A program made the translations under genes and the position numbers. This document shows positions 23,770-36,059 of a stretch of 64,000 bases of DNA, piece by piece. Position 1 is the first letter of the stretch; the number at the start of each line of letters is the position of its first letter. Location: positions 1-64,000 of the forward strand of contig BGZK01001333.1 of the NCBI GenBank assembly GCA_005406025.1, given 5' to 3'. Under the pieces are notes generated by a model. The model worked only from the letters and a program-made list of their open reading frames with translations, was not told the DNA's origin and searched no databases. The DNA comes from Eumeta japonica. Its lineage: Eukaryota; Arthropoda; Insecta; Lepidoptera; Psychidae.

Positions 23770-24445
23770 CAAAACCTGGCCAAGAGCATGTCGAACCATG
23801 CTCATTACAGGGTTCCGAAGCCATTATTACAAAGAAATGCACTACACATGAAAAAAGTACGTTACATTTTTTTCATGTTTCCCGCGCAGAATAACTACAA
23901 GCACTTTATTAACCTATAACTAAAGAAAGAGGTAGGTATGTCGACTATTACTCATAAAAGAGTGTAAACTAAAAAGCACCAGCAAAAGAGCATATCTTGA
24001 AGGCATTTACGTTTTTTTGTTGAGAAGCGCAATTTTACGGCAATAACTTAGGAACAGTATATCCGACCATGTTCAAAATAATTTTCGTTGAAAGTATTTA
24101 TTAAGTATCATTCCCGTATATTTTGGACATACGGTTTAGAAAATAGAAGGACACACTCAATTTTTGCAACTTTCGGAGCGAAAAGAACTGTTGAAATATG
24201 TGCCACTTGTTAATGTTTGCTGAAAAAAATATTTTTCAGCTTTTCTTATACGTATAGTGTGCCCCCCTAGAAATATTTGGTTTTGTTATAACCACTAAAC
24301 TAAGTAGCGGCTTATACAAAACAACTACACTATAAACATTAATATACGTCTTGTAGTTTTTAAGTAAAATGCATGTAACATATGGACGCACATGACGAAA
24401 CTATATGGGTTCCGTTTTTGCCATTTTGGCTCGGAACCCTAATAA
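23770..24445 (+). repeat. Lepidopteran interspersed repeat, copy b
   Basis: It begins CCTGGCCAAGAGCATGTCG with a small hairpin (AGCATG/CCATGCT) and then AGGGTTCCGAAGCC at 23,809. It ends with ATATGGGTTCCG...TTGCCATTTTGGCTCGGAAC CCTAAT at 24,403-24,445. The two ends form a TIR-like pair (AGGGTTCCGnAGCC against its complement). The last 35 bp also fold on themselves as GGGTTCCG/CGGAACCC. It is homologous to 3,640-4,560 and 37,318-37,603. No ORF. Confidence 0.8.
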
Positions 24446-25742
24446 AAATGGGCGATGTGTGTTATTAACTCATATTAAAAAGAAATTGATTTTTGATGAG
24501 AAAATAATTGTTACTAGAAACACCACCGATGGATAGTCCAAATGAATTCATAACTTGATTTGTCCACGATAAGCATTGATTTTATGTATGTCTTTGTTCA
24601 CAACATGTTTATATTATATTGGTTATGTACTGCAAAGTACTATGTACCGTTATGTATTGGTAGACTCTGAAGTTATAATTTAATATCGAATCAGCGAATC
24701 TATGGAAGGAATACGGTGGCATAAAGCAAATGATAAAAACTTATATACTAACTGTATATTTGGACAATCCGAAATGAAAAGATTGCGCAACTATTTAATT
24801 TAACTATAAATAAAAAAAAAAAATATTTTTTTTTAATATCCTCTCTATTCCTGATGAAAAGGAAACAAAACAATGTGTAGGTTGTATAATATTTTCCTTT
24901 AAAGTACGACTGCATCGAAACATCGAGCGCTTCCGCTCGTCAGACATCAGCTTGGATGTTGGCGTTCAAGTCGCAATTTGTATCCCGACAATCGTTGCCG
25001 CGACCCCCGCCGGCACCGATTACTGTCAATTCAGATTTATTACATCCACGCTGGCAGTCCGTAGGTTCTATGACGTGTCGAGTAGTTTTTTTTTTCTCCA
25101 TGGCATAGCATGAAAATATTTAAATTTGCTTTTTACCTATTCGAAGCGATCTGTTTATTGTTGTCGTTAGGTAGGTACTTAGTGCCTATGTTTAATAGAA
25201 ATGGTATGAACAGGATAACAGTTTTTATATTCGTAGAAGGTCAATTAGCCTGATTTAGACTAAAATGGCGTAGTGGTGATAAATAATACAGTTGTTTTGT
25301 GTTCCTCTGCACAAAAACGGGGAATGGGGTCTTGTAGGGCTGGCTTACTTGTAAAATGGGATTTAATATTTTAAATAAATATTTTGTTTTTCCTTTTTTT
25401 CTTTCAATAGGTTTTCAATAGGTAACGGAGGGTTCATATGGTATTTTGTTGTTTTTTTTTTTTTTTGCGAAAAAAGCTAATATGTAAGTTTTCCATACAT
25501 ATGGATGTCTAAGAATCGAACTAGGATTCCTAATTTATTGTTATATATCCTATATAAATAATCATTCTTCTTTGTCTCTCTGACTTGAAACGTATATAGC
25601 CAACTAATGAACGGGCGTCAAAATAAAACCCAGCTATTCTAGCTTACAGCTATAACATAATTCACGGACACTTCTAAAATGTTAAAGCTTATCCAAAACA
25701 CTATAATGTCAATGGTAATGGCTTAACACTGCATTCACTGAA
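24446..25742. other. Non-coding stretch
   Basis: A GC-richer segment at 24,905-25,090 has an open plus-strand frame of about 100 codons with no ATG and no good splice sites. Such frames are expected by chance in a window of this size. Nothing else seen. Confidence 0.4.
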
Positions 25743-26130
25743 CTCGACCCATTGGCTTTGCGTACAGATGTATCATCGCTATGCACTCTCAATCGTATAT
25801 ACTACAGGGAGTGCTCTGAAGAACTATTCAACCTTGTTACTGTCGCCGATTTCCGAAATACCATCAGTACTATGAGGATGGCTGGTGTTCTGCCATTGTA
25901 CCTTTTATGCGCAATTTTCTGCTACGTACGGTAACACTTTGGAATGATTTACGATCGGTGGTATTACGACTAGAGGAGGGAAGTCTTCAAGAAAAGAGTG
26001 TACTCCTTTATGAAAAGCCGGCGACGCGCCGGTGACTCCTCTGAGGTCGTGGGTGTCCGTGGGCGGCGGGCACGATCTATTCTCTGCTGGCACGCATGCT
26101 CGTTTGCCCCTTAAAAATCTCATAAAAAGC
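25743..26130 (+). pseudogene. LINE reverse-transcriptase C-terminus and 3' tail
   Basis: The frame starting near 25,752 reads LALRTDVSSLCTLNRIYYRE then CSEELFNLVTVADFRN. This is the C-terminal end of a non-LTR ORF2 (the L-x-LRRDVASLC...RIYHGECSEELF block seen in insect LINEs). After stops and a frame change comes VFKKRVYSFMKSRRRAG (about 25,985-26,035) and then the 3' tail with GCCGGCGACGC, GTGTCCGTGGGCGGCGG and GCTCGTTTGCCCC (26,018-26,112). Only about 390 bp of the 3' end is present, a typical truncated insertion. It shares its tail motif with the repeat at 14.7-15.3 kb. Confidence 0.8.
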
Positions 26131-29100
26131 TATGGTTAATGAATGCTGCACCATTTTGTGGTACTATACGGCTGAGATGACATGACAGGTTATAGCTTAA
26201 ATACCGGTGATTTTTTTTTCATGTCGGATTCAGTTATTTAATGGCCGTTCAGAAGTTGTTACAATATCGTGTGCGATATACAATATCTTAAACCGAATCT
26301 TCTTGTTGTGTGAAAACTGCTATCAAGTAAGACAAACAAAATCAATTCTTGTCAGGTTATGGTTGAGTAACAATCAATGTATAAACAAGCAAAAACACAT
26401 AAAATGATTACATTAAAAGGAATCGTTTATGCTGGATTTTCATTGGGCGAACAAGAACGTCATATTTACCTGTAATCGTTGGGCGTCAGTACGACTCAGG
26501 AAAGATAATTGTGCTATTTAAATCCACATTTGTCTATCCATTTCGCCACATTTGTATCCATTTCGCGTGGGAGTTAAGGAACATCAAAAAATTCACGAAA
26601 ATACTAACGCGGTTTGCCTCTAATTCGAAGAACGATACCGGATCACGCAATATCCCTCTTATGACCGTTGCCATGCATTTGATAAACTATTGCATATTAT
26701 AATTTGAAATTTTCCACCGCCAGCCCCGGCCGCCTCCCGGCGAGCGCAATTCCCGCAACGAGCGATATCCGCGCGTGTCGCAACCTACGCTGCACACTTT
26801 GGATCGCACGTGATACCTAAACTTTTTTTTTATGGACAACGGCTTCGATAATAACGTTTCCCTCTAAAGTTTAATAATACAATGGCAATGCACACGATAT
26901 ACGTAAATAATACAAGACACCAAACGGCCGGACGCCCAACAGACTTGTCGACGCACAGCTCAAACGGCAGCGTCGAAATTTGATATGTAGCGGCATAGAC
27001 AGGTAATGAGTCGAGATTGAGTAATACACTGGGCACTCATAATACACGGGCGTATTACACATGATGTACGGTGAGGCAAGCGATGCGAATGGACGGAAAT
27101 TGTGGTTGGGATAGAAAAATTCTATGTGCCCTTGAGTGACGTGGCAAATCTCTACAAAAAGTATTAGCATGTAATTGCAGTAAATAAGAGTTTTGCTAAA
27201 AATAGGTTAGGTCACCTAAACACGATATGATAAATATTTGCAGATTGCAAATTTTTGTCATATTTTATGGGATGTTTTTTTTTACATCATCTTGCTTTTA
27301 TTTATTCAGTTTGTTTTTACGCTGTCGGATTTTTAAAATATTTTAATTATTTTTTTTTTATATAATTAAAATATTTTAGGCGTGCTTTTACAATGTATTG
27401 GATTGCCTTTTCGTCATCAGTGGTGGCAATGACGCGTCTCTTTGTAATAATCGTGATAAATTCCTTTTATCCATATATTGTTACCAATCAATTAGTAAAA
27501 CTATACGATTTTTTATTATTTTCTCATTCATAATTAGGTTATTTTTCTTTCACTATATTAAGTACGTTTTAGGTAACGGTCGTTAAAATTGTCTTTGAAA
27601 GCAGTAAAATTCTGGATTTATCATTCAATGATAAGAATTATGCTATAATAATTATTTTTTACATATATAAGAGCTATTATAAGATTATGCGAGAAATTTA
27701 TCACAGCTTTATTACAAGTTTCGAAAATTGAAATGAGGATTGTTGTTAATTAAATTTAAATTGTACTAGATCCTGAATGGTCTTCAAAGCGAAAAATAAT
27801 TAAAGAAACCTAAAGATGATTTAGAAACCTATTCTAGGTTTCTGAAAATCATCTTCAGGTCATTCCACTTGTAATAGTTCGTCGATTTTCATATTTATTT
27901 TTTTACAATATGGCGTCTGTTTGTCGCCATATTAAATTTTGATTACTGTCATGTCTTTAGTGACACTCGCCAGATTAAAACAAATCGATTGATTTAAGAA
28001 TCATCAAAATCGGTGTACATGTTTGACTACCACATGTTTGAAGCACCACAAAGGACTAAGATACACATATAGGCTGATAAAAACATTTCTTTGCGTCGAA
28101 CAGATGGGTAAAAATGTACCTTATATTCTTTCAGTCGGTTCGAGCTATCCCATATTTAAATCGGTTACACTATAAAGATTCTTAGTAATTTTCGCAGAAC
28201 CCTGAAAAAAAGCTTCAGTGTTTTTTGTAAATAAAAATCAACTGTCCAAGGAATAACTCTAAAAACAATAATCGACATCTGTCCAGTAGTTTTGCTTGAT
28301 GTTGCGAATGGTTTGAACATAAGTTAAAAATTACTCCATGACCTATGACTGAAGTGGCCTGCGGTTAGGATAAAACCCGTTTCTTTCAAGTTTGAAGCTG
28401 TTGCCTTGGAGCCATCACTGGTCATATTATTTGATGCACATGTTGCCTAATTATGAAAGTTTGCGTGTTTATATGTTTATTAATTAATCACGCAAAAGCT
28501 ACTTATCGTATTTTGATAAATATTTACAATAATGTAGGATAATAGATCGGACTAATGTACTACCTATAATTTATAAAGATATAGATGATAAAGCTTTTGT
28601 TCTTGACTTTGCCCGCGTGAACGTGAAGCCAAATACTTTATTTATGTTGATTGGTTTTGATAATATCGGCATTAATGGGAATGTCAATTTGAATATCGGT
28701 CCGAGATCGGTATTGCGAGAAGGACCCGGATTAGCATCTAGGTCGTTTCATAATAATAAAAAAGGCCATTCGGCAGCCGAAATGGAAGTAGATATAAAAT
28801 ATGTAATTATCGGATTTTCAAAATTTAAAATGCTGTAATTTGTAAATTAGTTGACCAATTTGGCTCATATTTGAACTCGACCTTTGTAATCTTCCATATA
28901 ACATGTATGTTGAGTTTCATTAAGATCTCTAAAGAATTATAGACTCTATCGTGCTGACAATCCCCGCGTTATATCGTGTATATGTTATATTTAAATACAT
29001 ACATATATAAACTTTTGAACTATATGTATTTTCTGACTCAGCTCGTCAAGTTAAGCCGAAAAACAGCAAAATTGTTCAAAAGTTGCATCATGAGGACAAA

Positions 29101-29419
29101 TGCAATAGTTAGATTTTTATGAAATCTACTAAAAATTAGTGGAAGTACATATGTTTTCGGTGTAACACTATGAGGTTTCTCTAAGACAATTTAATTGGGA
29201 CGAATTAAAGGCAGAGCCGGGATTCAGTTCAAGATTCTTATTGTAACCATGAGCCGGATCATGATTGGAATCGATAGCGGGACTGAAATCGCGATCATGG
29301 TTGACAGCGTTGTGCGGCCAGTGAAAAAAATGAGACGATTATTTGACGTCCACGAGGGCCGCGGACGAGAGTTGGAATATAGCGTTGAAATAAGTAATTA
29401 AAAAAAAAAAGGCATTCAT
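26131..29419. other. Mostly non-coding, GC patch and one hairpin
   Basis: A GC-rich patch lies at 26,705-26,815. A long imperfect hairpin lies at 27,808-27,860. Frames at 28,617-28,838 and 29,195-29,401 are translations of degenerate ATCGG/GGAATCG-type purine-rich sequence similar in style to the minisatellite at 40.9 kb. No recognisable gene. Confidence 0.4.
27808..27860. repeat. 24-bp imperfect hairpin
   Basis: ACCTAAAGATGATTT plus AGAAACCTA (27,808-27,831) pairs with TAGGTTTCT, a 2-nt bulge, then AAATCATCTTCAGGT (27,835-27,860). There is one mismatch and a 3-nt loop. The loop is too small for an ordinary microRNA precursor; a collapsed palindromic transposon end is another possibility. 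Confidence 0.7.
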
Positions 29420-29429
29420 AAAGGGGTAG

Positions 29430-29691
29430 TCAGCGAGTTCACGCACTTACCCTGTCCGCCCACGACGAACGCGGCGCGGGCGCAAAAACAAGCTATCTGG
29501 ATGTGGACACAGGCGTTATCCTCGGTCGTCGCTGTTCCCGCCGTCGGCCGGCAGCGAGTCAAATGCTACTCTCGGTCCAATTTAGTTAAGCGATAGTCGC
29601 GAGGGGGCGTGAGCGCCCGCGCCGACCGTCCCGGCCTGTGGAAGTGCTACATGTAACGACGAAAATGTAAGCATCGGATGAAATCGCGAGG
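29430..29691. promoter_or_regulatory. CpG-rich putative promoter / 5' UTR
   Basis: This is the longest GC- and CpG-rich stretch of the window (for example GCGGCGCGGGCGC, GGGGGCGTGAGCGCCCGCGC). It is bounded by outward-facing donor-like sites on opposite strands: GGGTAAGTGCG on the minus strand (29,451-29,441) and AGGTGAGT on the plus strand (29,734-29,741). The arrangement fits a promoter with a first exon on one or both sides. No TATA box is evident. Confidence 0.35.
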
Positions 29692-29735
29692 ATGAAGATA
29701 ACCGAAAACCCTGACGCGGAGACAAGGGACAATAG
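29692..29735 (+). CDS. Candidate first coding exon, unknown gene
   Basis: ATG at 29,692 opens MKITENPDAETRDN and the exon closes at AG|GTGAGT (29,736), a consensus donor, with two bases carried over. It sits directly downstream of the CpG-rich block. The acidic, charged composition contrasts with the AT-rich DNA around it. Too short to identify; no downstream exon can be joined with confidence, though the plus-strand last exon at 58,280 is a possible distant partner. Confidence 0.35.
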
Positions 29736-32264
29736 GTGAGTAGCTCGTGGCACGTCAATGCCTCGTACCCAGTTAGGCGATAGATAACAACGGCATGTTG
29801 TTAGTAGTTGGTAGATTCTGATTTGAATTCGTCTTTTTGATGTACATTATCACTGTTTGGGGGAAAACAAAATTTGATATTCTAGGAAAATTATTCAGTG
29901 CATGTAATATATTGCAATATATTGGGTGCAGTGGTATTAAATACACCTAGAAGAAGATGAAACTTTGCTTCATTAACAATTAAGGTTATTAAATTATGTA
30001 GGTCTATAGGACAAAGCGCTGTTTGACAGCATTTTATTGCTCTTCACTGTTTCAACAGAAGTAGAAATATATTTTGTTCACTAGACTACAATTATATTTT
30101 AATAATAAAAAAAAATCTATTTGAAACGAACGAGTAGCACAATGAAAACCACAACCGGAATCGGAAACTAGAATAAGAATCTATGGCAAGGGTTGTGTGC
30201 ATCTGTAGGCGGCGAAACCCTAGCTAGAAGGAAGCCATTGAACTGTTGAAAACTCAAGCGCATTCATAAACACATACTTTTTTATACCTATTGGATTATT
30301 ATTATTTTTGCTGTTTAATAATTGTCCCGCAGCTATCAAAAGAAGTAACTTCATCGCAAATAAAATATAGAAATATTTGGTATTAAATGGGACCACAAAT
30401 AGTGGAAAAAACAATATGAAGTTATGGTTTTAGTTAAAAAGATCTTGATACAAACCGTAAACATCTTTTGAATTGATTTCTATCTAGTGAAAACATAACA
30501 TAAATATCATGTATCTATCTATCCATTACAAGATCTAGTAATACGACAAAGTTTAAGTTTTAATAAATTTAAAAGTTACGAATATTTGCGACAGAAAATG
30601 TCTCATCCAGGAATAAAGAGAATAATCAGATTTCGTCGCTTTTTACATATCTACGTGCAACCATAATATGATTACGAATAGATATAATATGTGACGAACG
30701 TGAATAAATTAATATTTAAACAATTGTAGAATAAAATATTTTTTGTTGCATCTGTAACTTTTGTTTGAACTTATATTCCTTTAGGTATGTTAGGATGAAA
30801 TATCAGAATGTATTGTAGTAAGTTACGGAAGTTGCACACGCCGATGTAAGACACCATGAAGTTAGTTTGGAAGTCCGGCGCGCATGCGTGTAATTCTCTA
30901 CGTCAGTTTGTCGTTAAAGTGCCTATTGCTTGTTGTAATCAAAATACTATAAACAGAAATCTAGTCAAAATAAATATATATTTATAATCACAATTTTTTA
31001 TGTACATGACTGATATTTCACATTGTTAGTACTGGTGATTATTTTAATACTTTTTTAAATATATTTAGTGTATATTTATTCTTTTACTGTGAAAATTGTA
31101 TATCAGGATTCAAGAGTATATTTTGCAAGTATTATTTTTTCTTACGATGAAAATTATGTTTATTGCCGTCGCAGAAAAAGCACACATCGGATTTTTTGAC
31201 AAAATGTATATGTGAAAATTTCTTAAATCGAATTTTTGATGACCTTGGATTTAGCGGATGTTTACCGAATTCAGAGTCAAATTTTTATTTTCATATAAGT
31301 ATAACTTTTCACTTCGTAGGTACCCACAGTTATTTTTTCAATTTTCTAAATTATTGTATGCCTTAAACATTTACGTTTTATAAATCAAAAATACGATATG
31401 AATATTTATATAGTCGTATTCAACTCATTCGAAATTTTATTAAATTAAAACTAAAGGATATCTTAATCAAGGAAATTTATCCTGTCTTGCAATTCTGAAT
31501 TGCTTAACTTTCTGTGTTTTTGGTTTTTAATACGTATATTTTGATTAGCGTTACTCTATTTGTTTAAACATTTGGCGCGATAAAAGCTGTCTATTCGCAT
31601 TTCTTACAGAGTATCCCTTGAAATAAAATTACATTTCAATTTTATAAAGCTCATCCTCGATGCACACTGAAGAGTAAACATTATTTTAGGCTCGTTTATT
31701 AACGGGGATTGTTTATAATGTACCGTAACGGTAGAGTAAAAATGATTTATGGCTGTTTCCCGTTTATTCAGTGGTTAGTAAGTTGGAGTATATTTAGTAA
31801 AGGGGTAGGATATTTTCGGTATCAAGGTTTTGATTTCAATGTTTAAGCGTACTTACTTTTTTGTATAATTTTCAGTGTGTAATTGCCGCAACATTGCGCT
31901 ACATATCCCACAAATTAAGCTTTCACGTTATATTTAATTTGTGAATATTTTTACGTTTAATTTTAAATAGTAACAAATGCATAACAGATAAATAAATAAT
32001 AAATAGTAAAAGTAAAGCTATATTAATAGTAATTTATAATAACAAATACGTAAGAAAAAACAAGTAAAAAAATACTGCCATGTCAAACTAGGACGTACCA
32101 ATTACGTTCTAGTAAAATTATGGTTAAATTCGTCTGCAATACAGAAAACAAGTAATTTCATATTTCTAATAGTAATGAAAGCTTGTTTCGAAATTGAAAT
32201 GAAACGATTCTTTTTTCGATCATTTAATTTTTAAGAGTAACCACTTCTTAAGGGGAGGGCAAAA
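29736..32264. other. AT-rich non-coding stretch
   Basis: Probably intron or intergenic. At 31,858-31,936 a strong acceptor (TATAATTTTCAG) precedes a 19-codon frame to a stop, which may be chance. No other feature seen. Confidence 0.4.
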
Positions 32265-32922
32265 AAGGAAAACCGGAAAAGCGCGAGTTGAACTCGCATA
32301 GAGGTGGTCCCGTACGATGAATACGTTATTTACCATATTTTTTTCTTAAATCTGAATCAAATTTGTTTGTGGTAGCTAATAAAACTGAGGAAGTAAGTTC
32401 TTATGCACAATTTTAAGACATTTACATAACATTTACCGTACTGTTAGGCCATAGACTACTTATAGATTTCCCGTAATCTATGAGTAACGAACTATTTTCT
32501 GTTTTTTTTTCTCTTCTTTAATTTTAGTCTTAGTAATTTTGCTAAAACGGAGGAATGTCCAATTTACGTTTATCTTCTTAAATAACTGAAACTATTTATT
32601 TTAAAACTGTATAATAAATACATATTTGTGACCCTTACAACAAGCGCTTTCATTTGATGTGTTATATGGTACAATAGGATTTTCTTTTTAATTTTCTGAT
32701 TTTCCCCCTGAAGTGACCTCCATACTCAAAAACTCGTTTATTTATTATAAGTTACGTATCCGTATTTGAGTCACCGAAATTTATATGTGTACCAACTTTT
32801 AACTTAATCAGTCTAGTAGATTTAGATCAAATAGTCCATGACAGATAAACGGACAGCCAGATAGATATACGAGTGATCCAATAACAGTTCCGTTTTCCCG
32901 TATAGAGGTCCGACTCTAAAAA
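32265..32922 (+). repeat. Lepidopteran GCGAGTTGAACTCGC repeat
   Basis: It starts with GCGCGAGTTGAACTCGC...GGTCCCGTACGATG (32,280-32,325). It ends with ACGGACAGCCAGATAGATAT, ACGAGTGATCCAATAACAG and TTCCGTTTTCCCG (32,849-32,900), then GTCCGACTCTAAAAA. This is the known moth repeat layout (GTGCGAGTCGGACTCGC... to ...GGACGGACAG...GGTTCCG). No coding capacity. Shorter reversed relatives are at 38,150 and 63,665. Confidence 0.7.
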
Positions 32923-33000
32923 TTAGTTTAAACAATGGAAGCTGTGCTGCATTATCAGCTATAGGCTATAGGTCACTGACTGGCATCAATTGTTTTTATA

Positions 33001-34303
33001 CAAAAGGCGTTAAGTATAAAGCGAGAATGCGGTACAAACTTTTTGAAACGAAAAACATTAAATACTGACTGCTAGATAAAGCTGGTACATTGATTAGATT
33101 TAAGAATAGGAAGTAATTTGAACATCTTTCGTTTTTTATAAATAGAAGAATTTTGTATGCAGTCTGTCGTAGCGTGTTGTTGAAAATTGAAAAAAATGAA
33201 ATGTGCGTGGTTATTAAGTTACTGTGTTTGAAAAAATTCACGTCAGAACGAGTTAATCAAGACTTTAGATACATGATACCTTATTAGCAAACTTCGCCGT
33301 ATCCTACAGTTGACCGTCGGTGCACAGAATTTAAACGTGTAAGAACATCCACCAAAGATGACCATCGCTCGGGTCGCCCAACAACGGTAGTGACCGAAGA
33401 AATGGTAAAAACAGTTGAAGAAATTATTTTAGCAGGTTATCGTGTGTACCCAACGGTAAATTTTATACAGGAAGAAACAAAGATTCTGACTCGTGGTATA
33501 CACAGCATTTTACACAAAAGTTTGAGGATGAAAAAAATATGGGCGCGCTGGTCCCTAACCTCCTTACTGGAATGCTTACCGATACACAAAAACAAACCAG
33601 ACTGATAATTCTTAAACTTCTTTGGAACTGTCACAATAAGATCCCGATAGTTTTTTGACTCAATTTACAACTATAGATAAAACGTTGCTTTACCATTACA
33701 ATTCAGACACAAAACTACAGTCTATGATTTGGAAAAGACCATAATTTCTCACCCCTAAGAAATTTAAGGCGAGTCGTTCTGTCAGAAAGACCAAGGGTTT
33801 CTTTTCTGGGATAGTAAAAGGGCGGTCATAATGATATATCTCGACCGACTGTTATGAGCTTTTTGTATGAAAAACAAATAAAAAAATTGTGTTACCAAAT
33901 TTGAAAGAAACAAAAATAATTTGTTGCATTAAGATAATGCTTCGGCTCACAGGGTATAGCTATGCTATATTCATTGCTAGGCTAGAATTCGAGATGCTAG
34001 CCTCCAAATACTTGAACATTTTCCATATTCGCTCGACATTTTTCTAGCAATTTCTATCTATTTTCAAGTTTGAAGGAGTATCTGATAGGAAATTCGGAGG
34101 TAATGAAGCAGTAGTCGCTTTATATTGGCAGGAATTTTTAAGTGTTCAGGATGAAGAGTTTTTTTATGAAGGGAATTTCGAGCTTAGAGAAAGATATGTC
34201 AAGTGTATTACGTTAAAATGCGAATACGTGGAAAAACAGAATAACATTTAATAAAAATTACCGACAAAAGTACTCATTCTCACTTTTTATTGAACGCACC
34301 TTG
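33001..34303 (+). mobile_element. Mariner-like element with both ends
   Basis: The left end CAAAAGGCGTTAAGTATAAA then GCGAGAATGCGGTAC matches the reverse complement of the right end (CAAGGTGCGTTCAATAAAAA then GTGAGAATGAGTAC). TA flanks both sides (32,999-33,000 and 34,304-34,305). The length of 1,303 bp is normal for mariner. The arms have diverged substantially and the transposase is decayed, so the insertion is old. Confidence 0.85.
33236..34252 (+). pseudogene. Mariner transposase, decayed
   Basis: Readable blocks in order are EFKRVRTSTKDDHRSGRPTT (from about 33,327, the linker after the first helix-turn-helix), HSILHKSLRMKKIWARWSLT, FTTIDKTLLYHYNSDTKL near 33,663 (here DKT replaces the usual DET of the first catalytic aspartate), KKFKASRSVRK, LLH*DNASAH near 33,925, and the C-terminus YVKCITLKCEYVEKQNNI ending at 34,252. 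Several stops and frame changes intervene. It belongs to a lineage different from the copies at 0.1, 36 and 46 kb, judging by the terminal sequence and these blocks. Confidence 0.85.
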
Positions 34304-36059
34304 TATGTGATATTCTAAAATAATAATTTTTTGAATCTTTGTAGATTTGTTTGTTTTTTGTTTGAAAATCACACACTAAAATTCTGGTCCAATTCAGATC
34401 AAACTTTTTTCTTATAAAACTCTATATTCAGACTTTAATACTGGTAGTATCTATATGTTACTAGCGGGAAGATATTTTATCTGTGCGGTACTTGGAATTC
34501 ATATGGCATCAAAGGGATTCAACCTATGAAATACACTACAAACGTCACCACCCATAAGCCAACATACTTGCGTAGGATCATTGTTGACATGTCATTATTT
34601 GTTAGTATTTTGAATGGTTCTGTACATTGCACGGAACTGCCAAATAAGATCCTCATTTATGTGCCGTGCAAATAATTTCGAATACTACTTTTGTTTAAAA
34701 CAGCACTGCACAACCAATTATCGGCTAAACAGTTTTTTGAACATAGCCCATAATCTGATCGACGAAGTATCGTTGAATTTAAACCTCCATCTCTCTTCTT
34801 AAACTGCTTTATGATCTGGCGACACTTGGCAGATATATTTTTAGATTCACAAACTTGGCCATTTAAAGCCATTTTTTGTGGAGATTACTTTGTCGTTACA
34901 ATTAAATAATTAATGTTTTCCTTTTCTTTATGATTATTATTTCTATTTGTTTGTGTTTTCAACCTTTTATTTTTTCATCTATAAGTAGAAATATGTATTT
35001 GCCTAACATAAATGTAATTAGTTATCTATCTTGATACACAATGGCTGTAAGTTTTTCATGAAAAATAAAATAAATTAAATAAATGTACCTGGAAAAATTC
35101 GTGAGCTGAATATAGGCAAATAGTATGAAATTAAAACTTTGCAGCACTTTGATTAAAACAGTTTTATTTTTTGTATTGGAAAGAAGTTTAAAATGCTCTA
35201 ACGTTAAACAAAGAACATGACAAATTGACATAGTGCTTTATAAAAAAAGGTAAAATATTCCATGTATTTTATCTTGAAATCACATTTTTACTAAACATTT
35301 GTAATGTTTGATGTTTGCCTACTATTAAAAATAGACTTCAAAATATTAGCAATGTTTTACACTTTAATAGTGTTTTATTACCTGAGATTTCTTTCATTCG
35401 ACACACTTTAAGCAGTAAACGATCTAGCTTCAATCCCTGACAATATTAAGAGAATTGAAAAAATGTAAAAAAAGTGCGAACTCGAAACATGTCATTTATT
35501 TTAATGCAATTGTTTGATATAAAAACGTAATGTAAATATAAGTTTATTTAAACATAATAAACGGAGAATTCCAAAGAATTACCAGCACGTTAACGAGGCG
35601 GCGTGCGTCGGTTGCGCAAATCAAACGAGCTCCAAACACCTGCCCCTTGTCGCGTCGGGTGGCGGTGTTGGAAATCAAAGTTAAGTAAATACCGCTTGCG
35701 AAGCACTCCCAACGGAAATAATTGGGAATTCGTGGAATAAATGGAAAATTTCCATTTCGAACCAAATTAGTTTTTACTGGAGCCGCTTTTATATTTCGCA
35801 AGTTAAATGAAGTCTTTTGATGTCAGTACATACTTTGAAAGTTCTTGTAATTTTATTTTCGCCGAAAAGGATATTTTAGTCGAATTTAGTAGAATTTCAA
35901 TATAGATTTATGGATAAATATTAATTAATTCTTATTGTCATTTACAAATTACACTTATATTTTTAGCGTAAATTCGCTGTATCTCATATAGAAGAAATAT
36001 TCTAGTTTATATTGAATTGTTGGGTAAATTTTAATAAAAGTGGTACAAAATGTAATTAA
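34304..36059. other. Non-coding stretch
   Basis: A 45%-GC patch at 35,570-35,760 contains an 85-codon minus-strand frame (35,544-35,801) with no recognisable family. The frames at 34,614-34,872 on opposite strands are also unidentified. Nothing firm. Confidence 0.4.

Noticed and set aside
24806..25112. Open plus-strand frame of about 100 codons without ATG
   Set aside because: Frames of this length without a start are expected several times by chance in 64 kb, and no good splice sites border it.
32280..32296. GCGAGTTGAACTCGC looked like a tRNA B box
   Set aside because: It is the palindromic start motif of a known moth interspersed repeat; no A box or cloverleaf found.
34657..34872. 71-codon minus-strand ORF with a basic N-terminus resembling a transposase helix-turn-helix
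   Set aside because: No conserved block could be matched and the opposite strand is equally open.
35544..35801. 85-codon minus-strand ORF
   Set aside because: Unidentified; could be a repeat translation. Nothing but length supports it.
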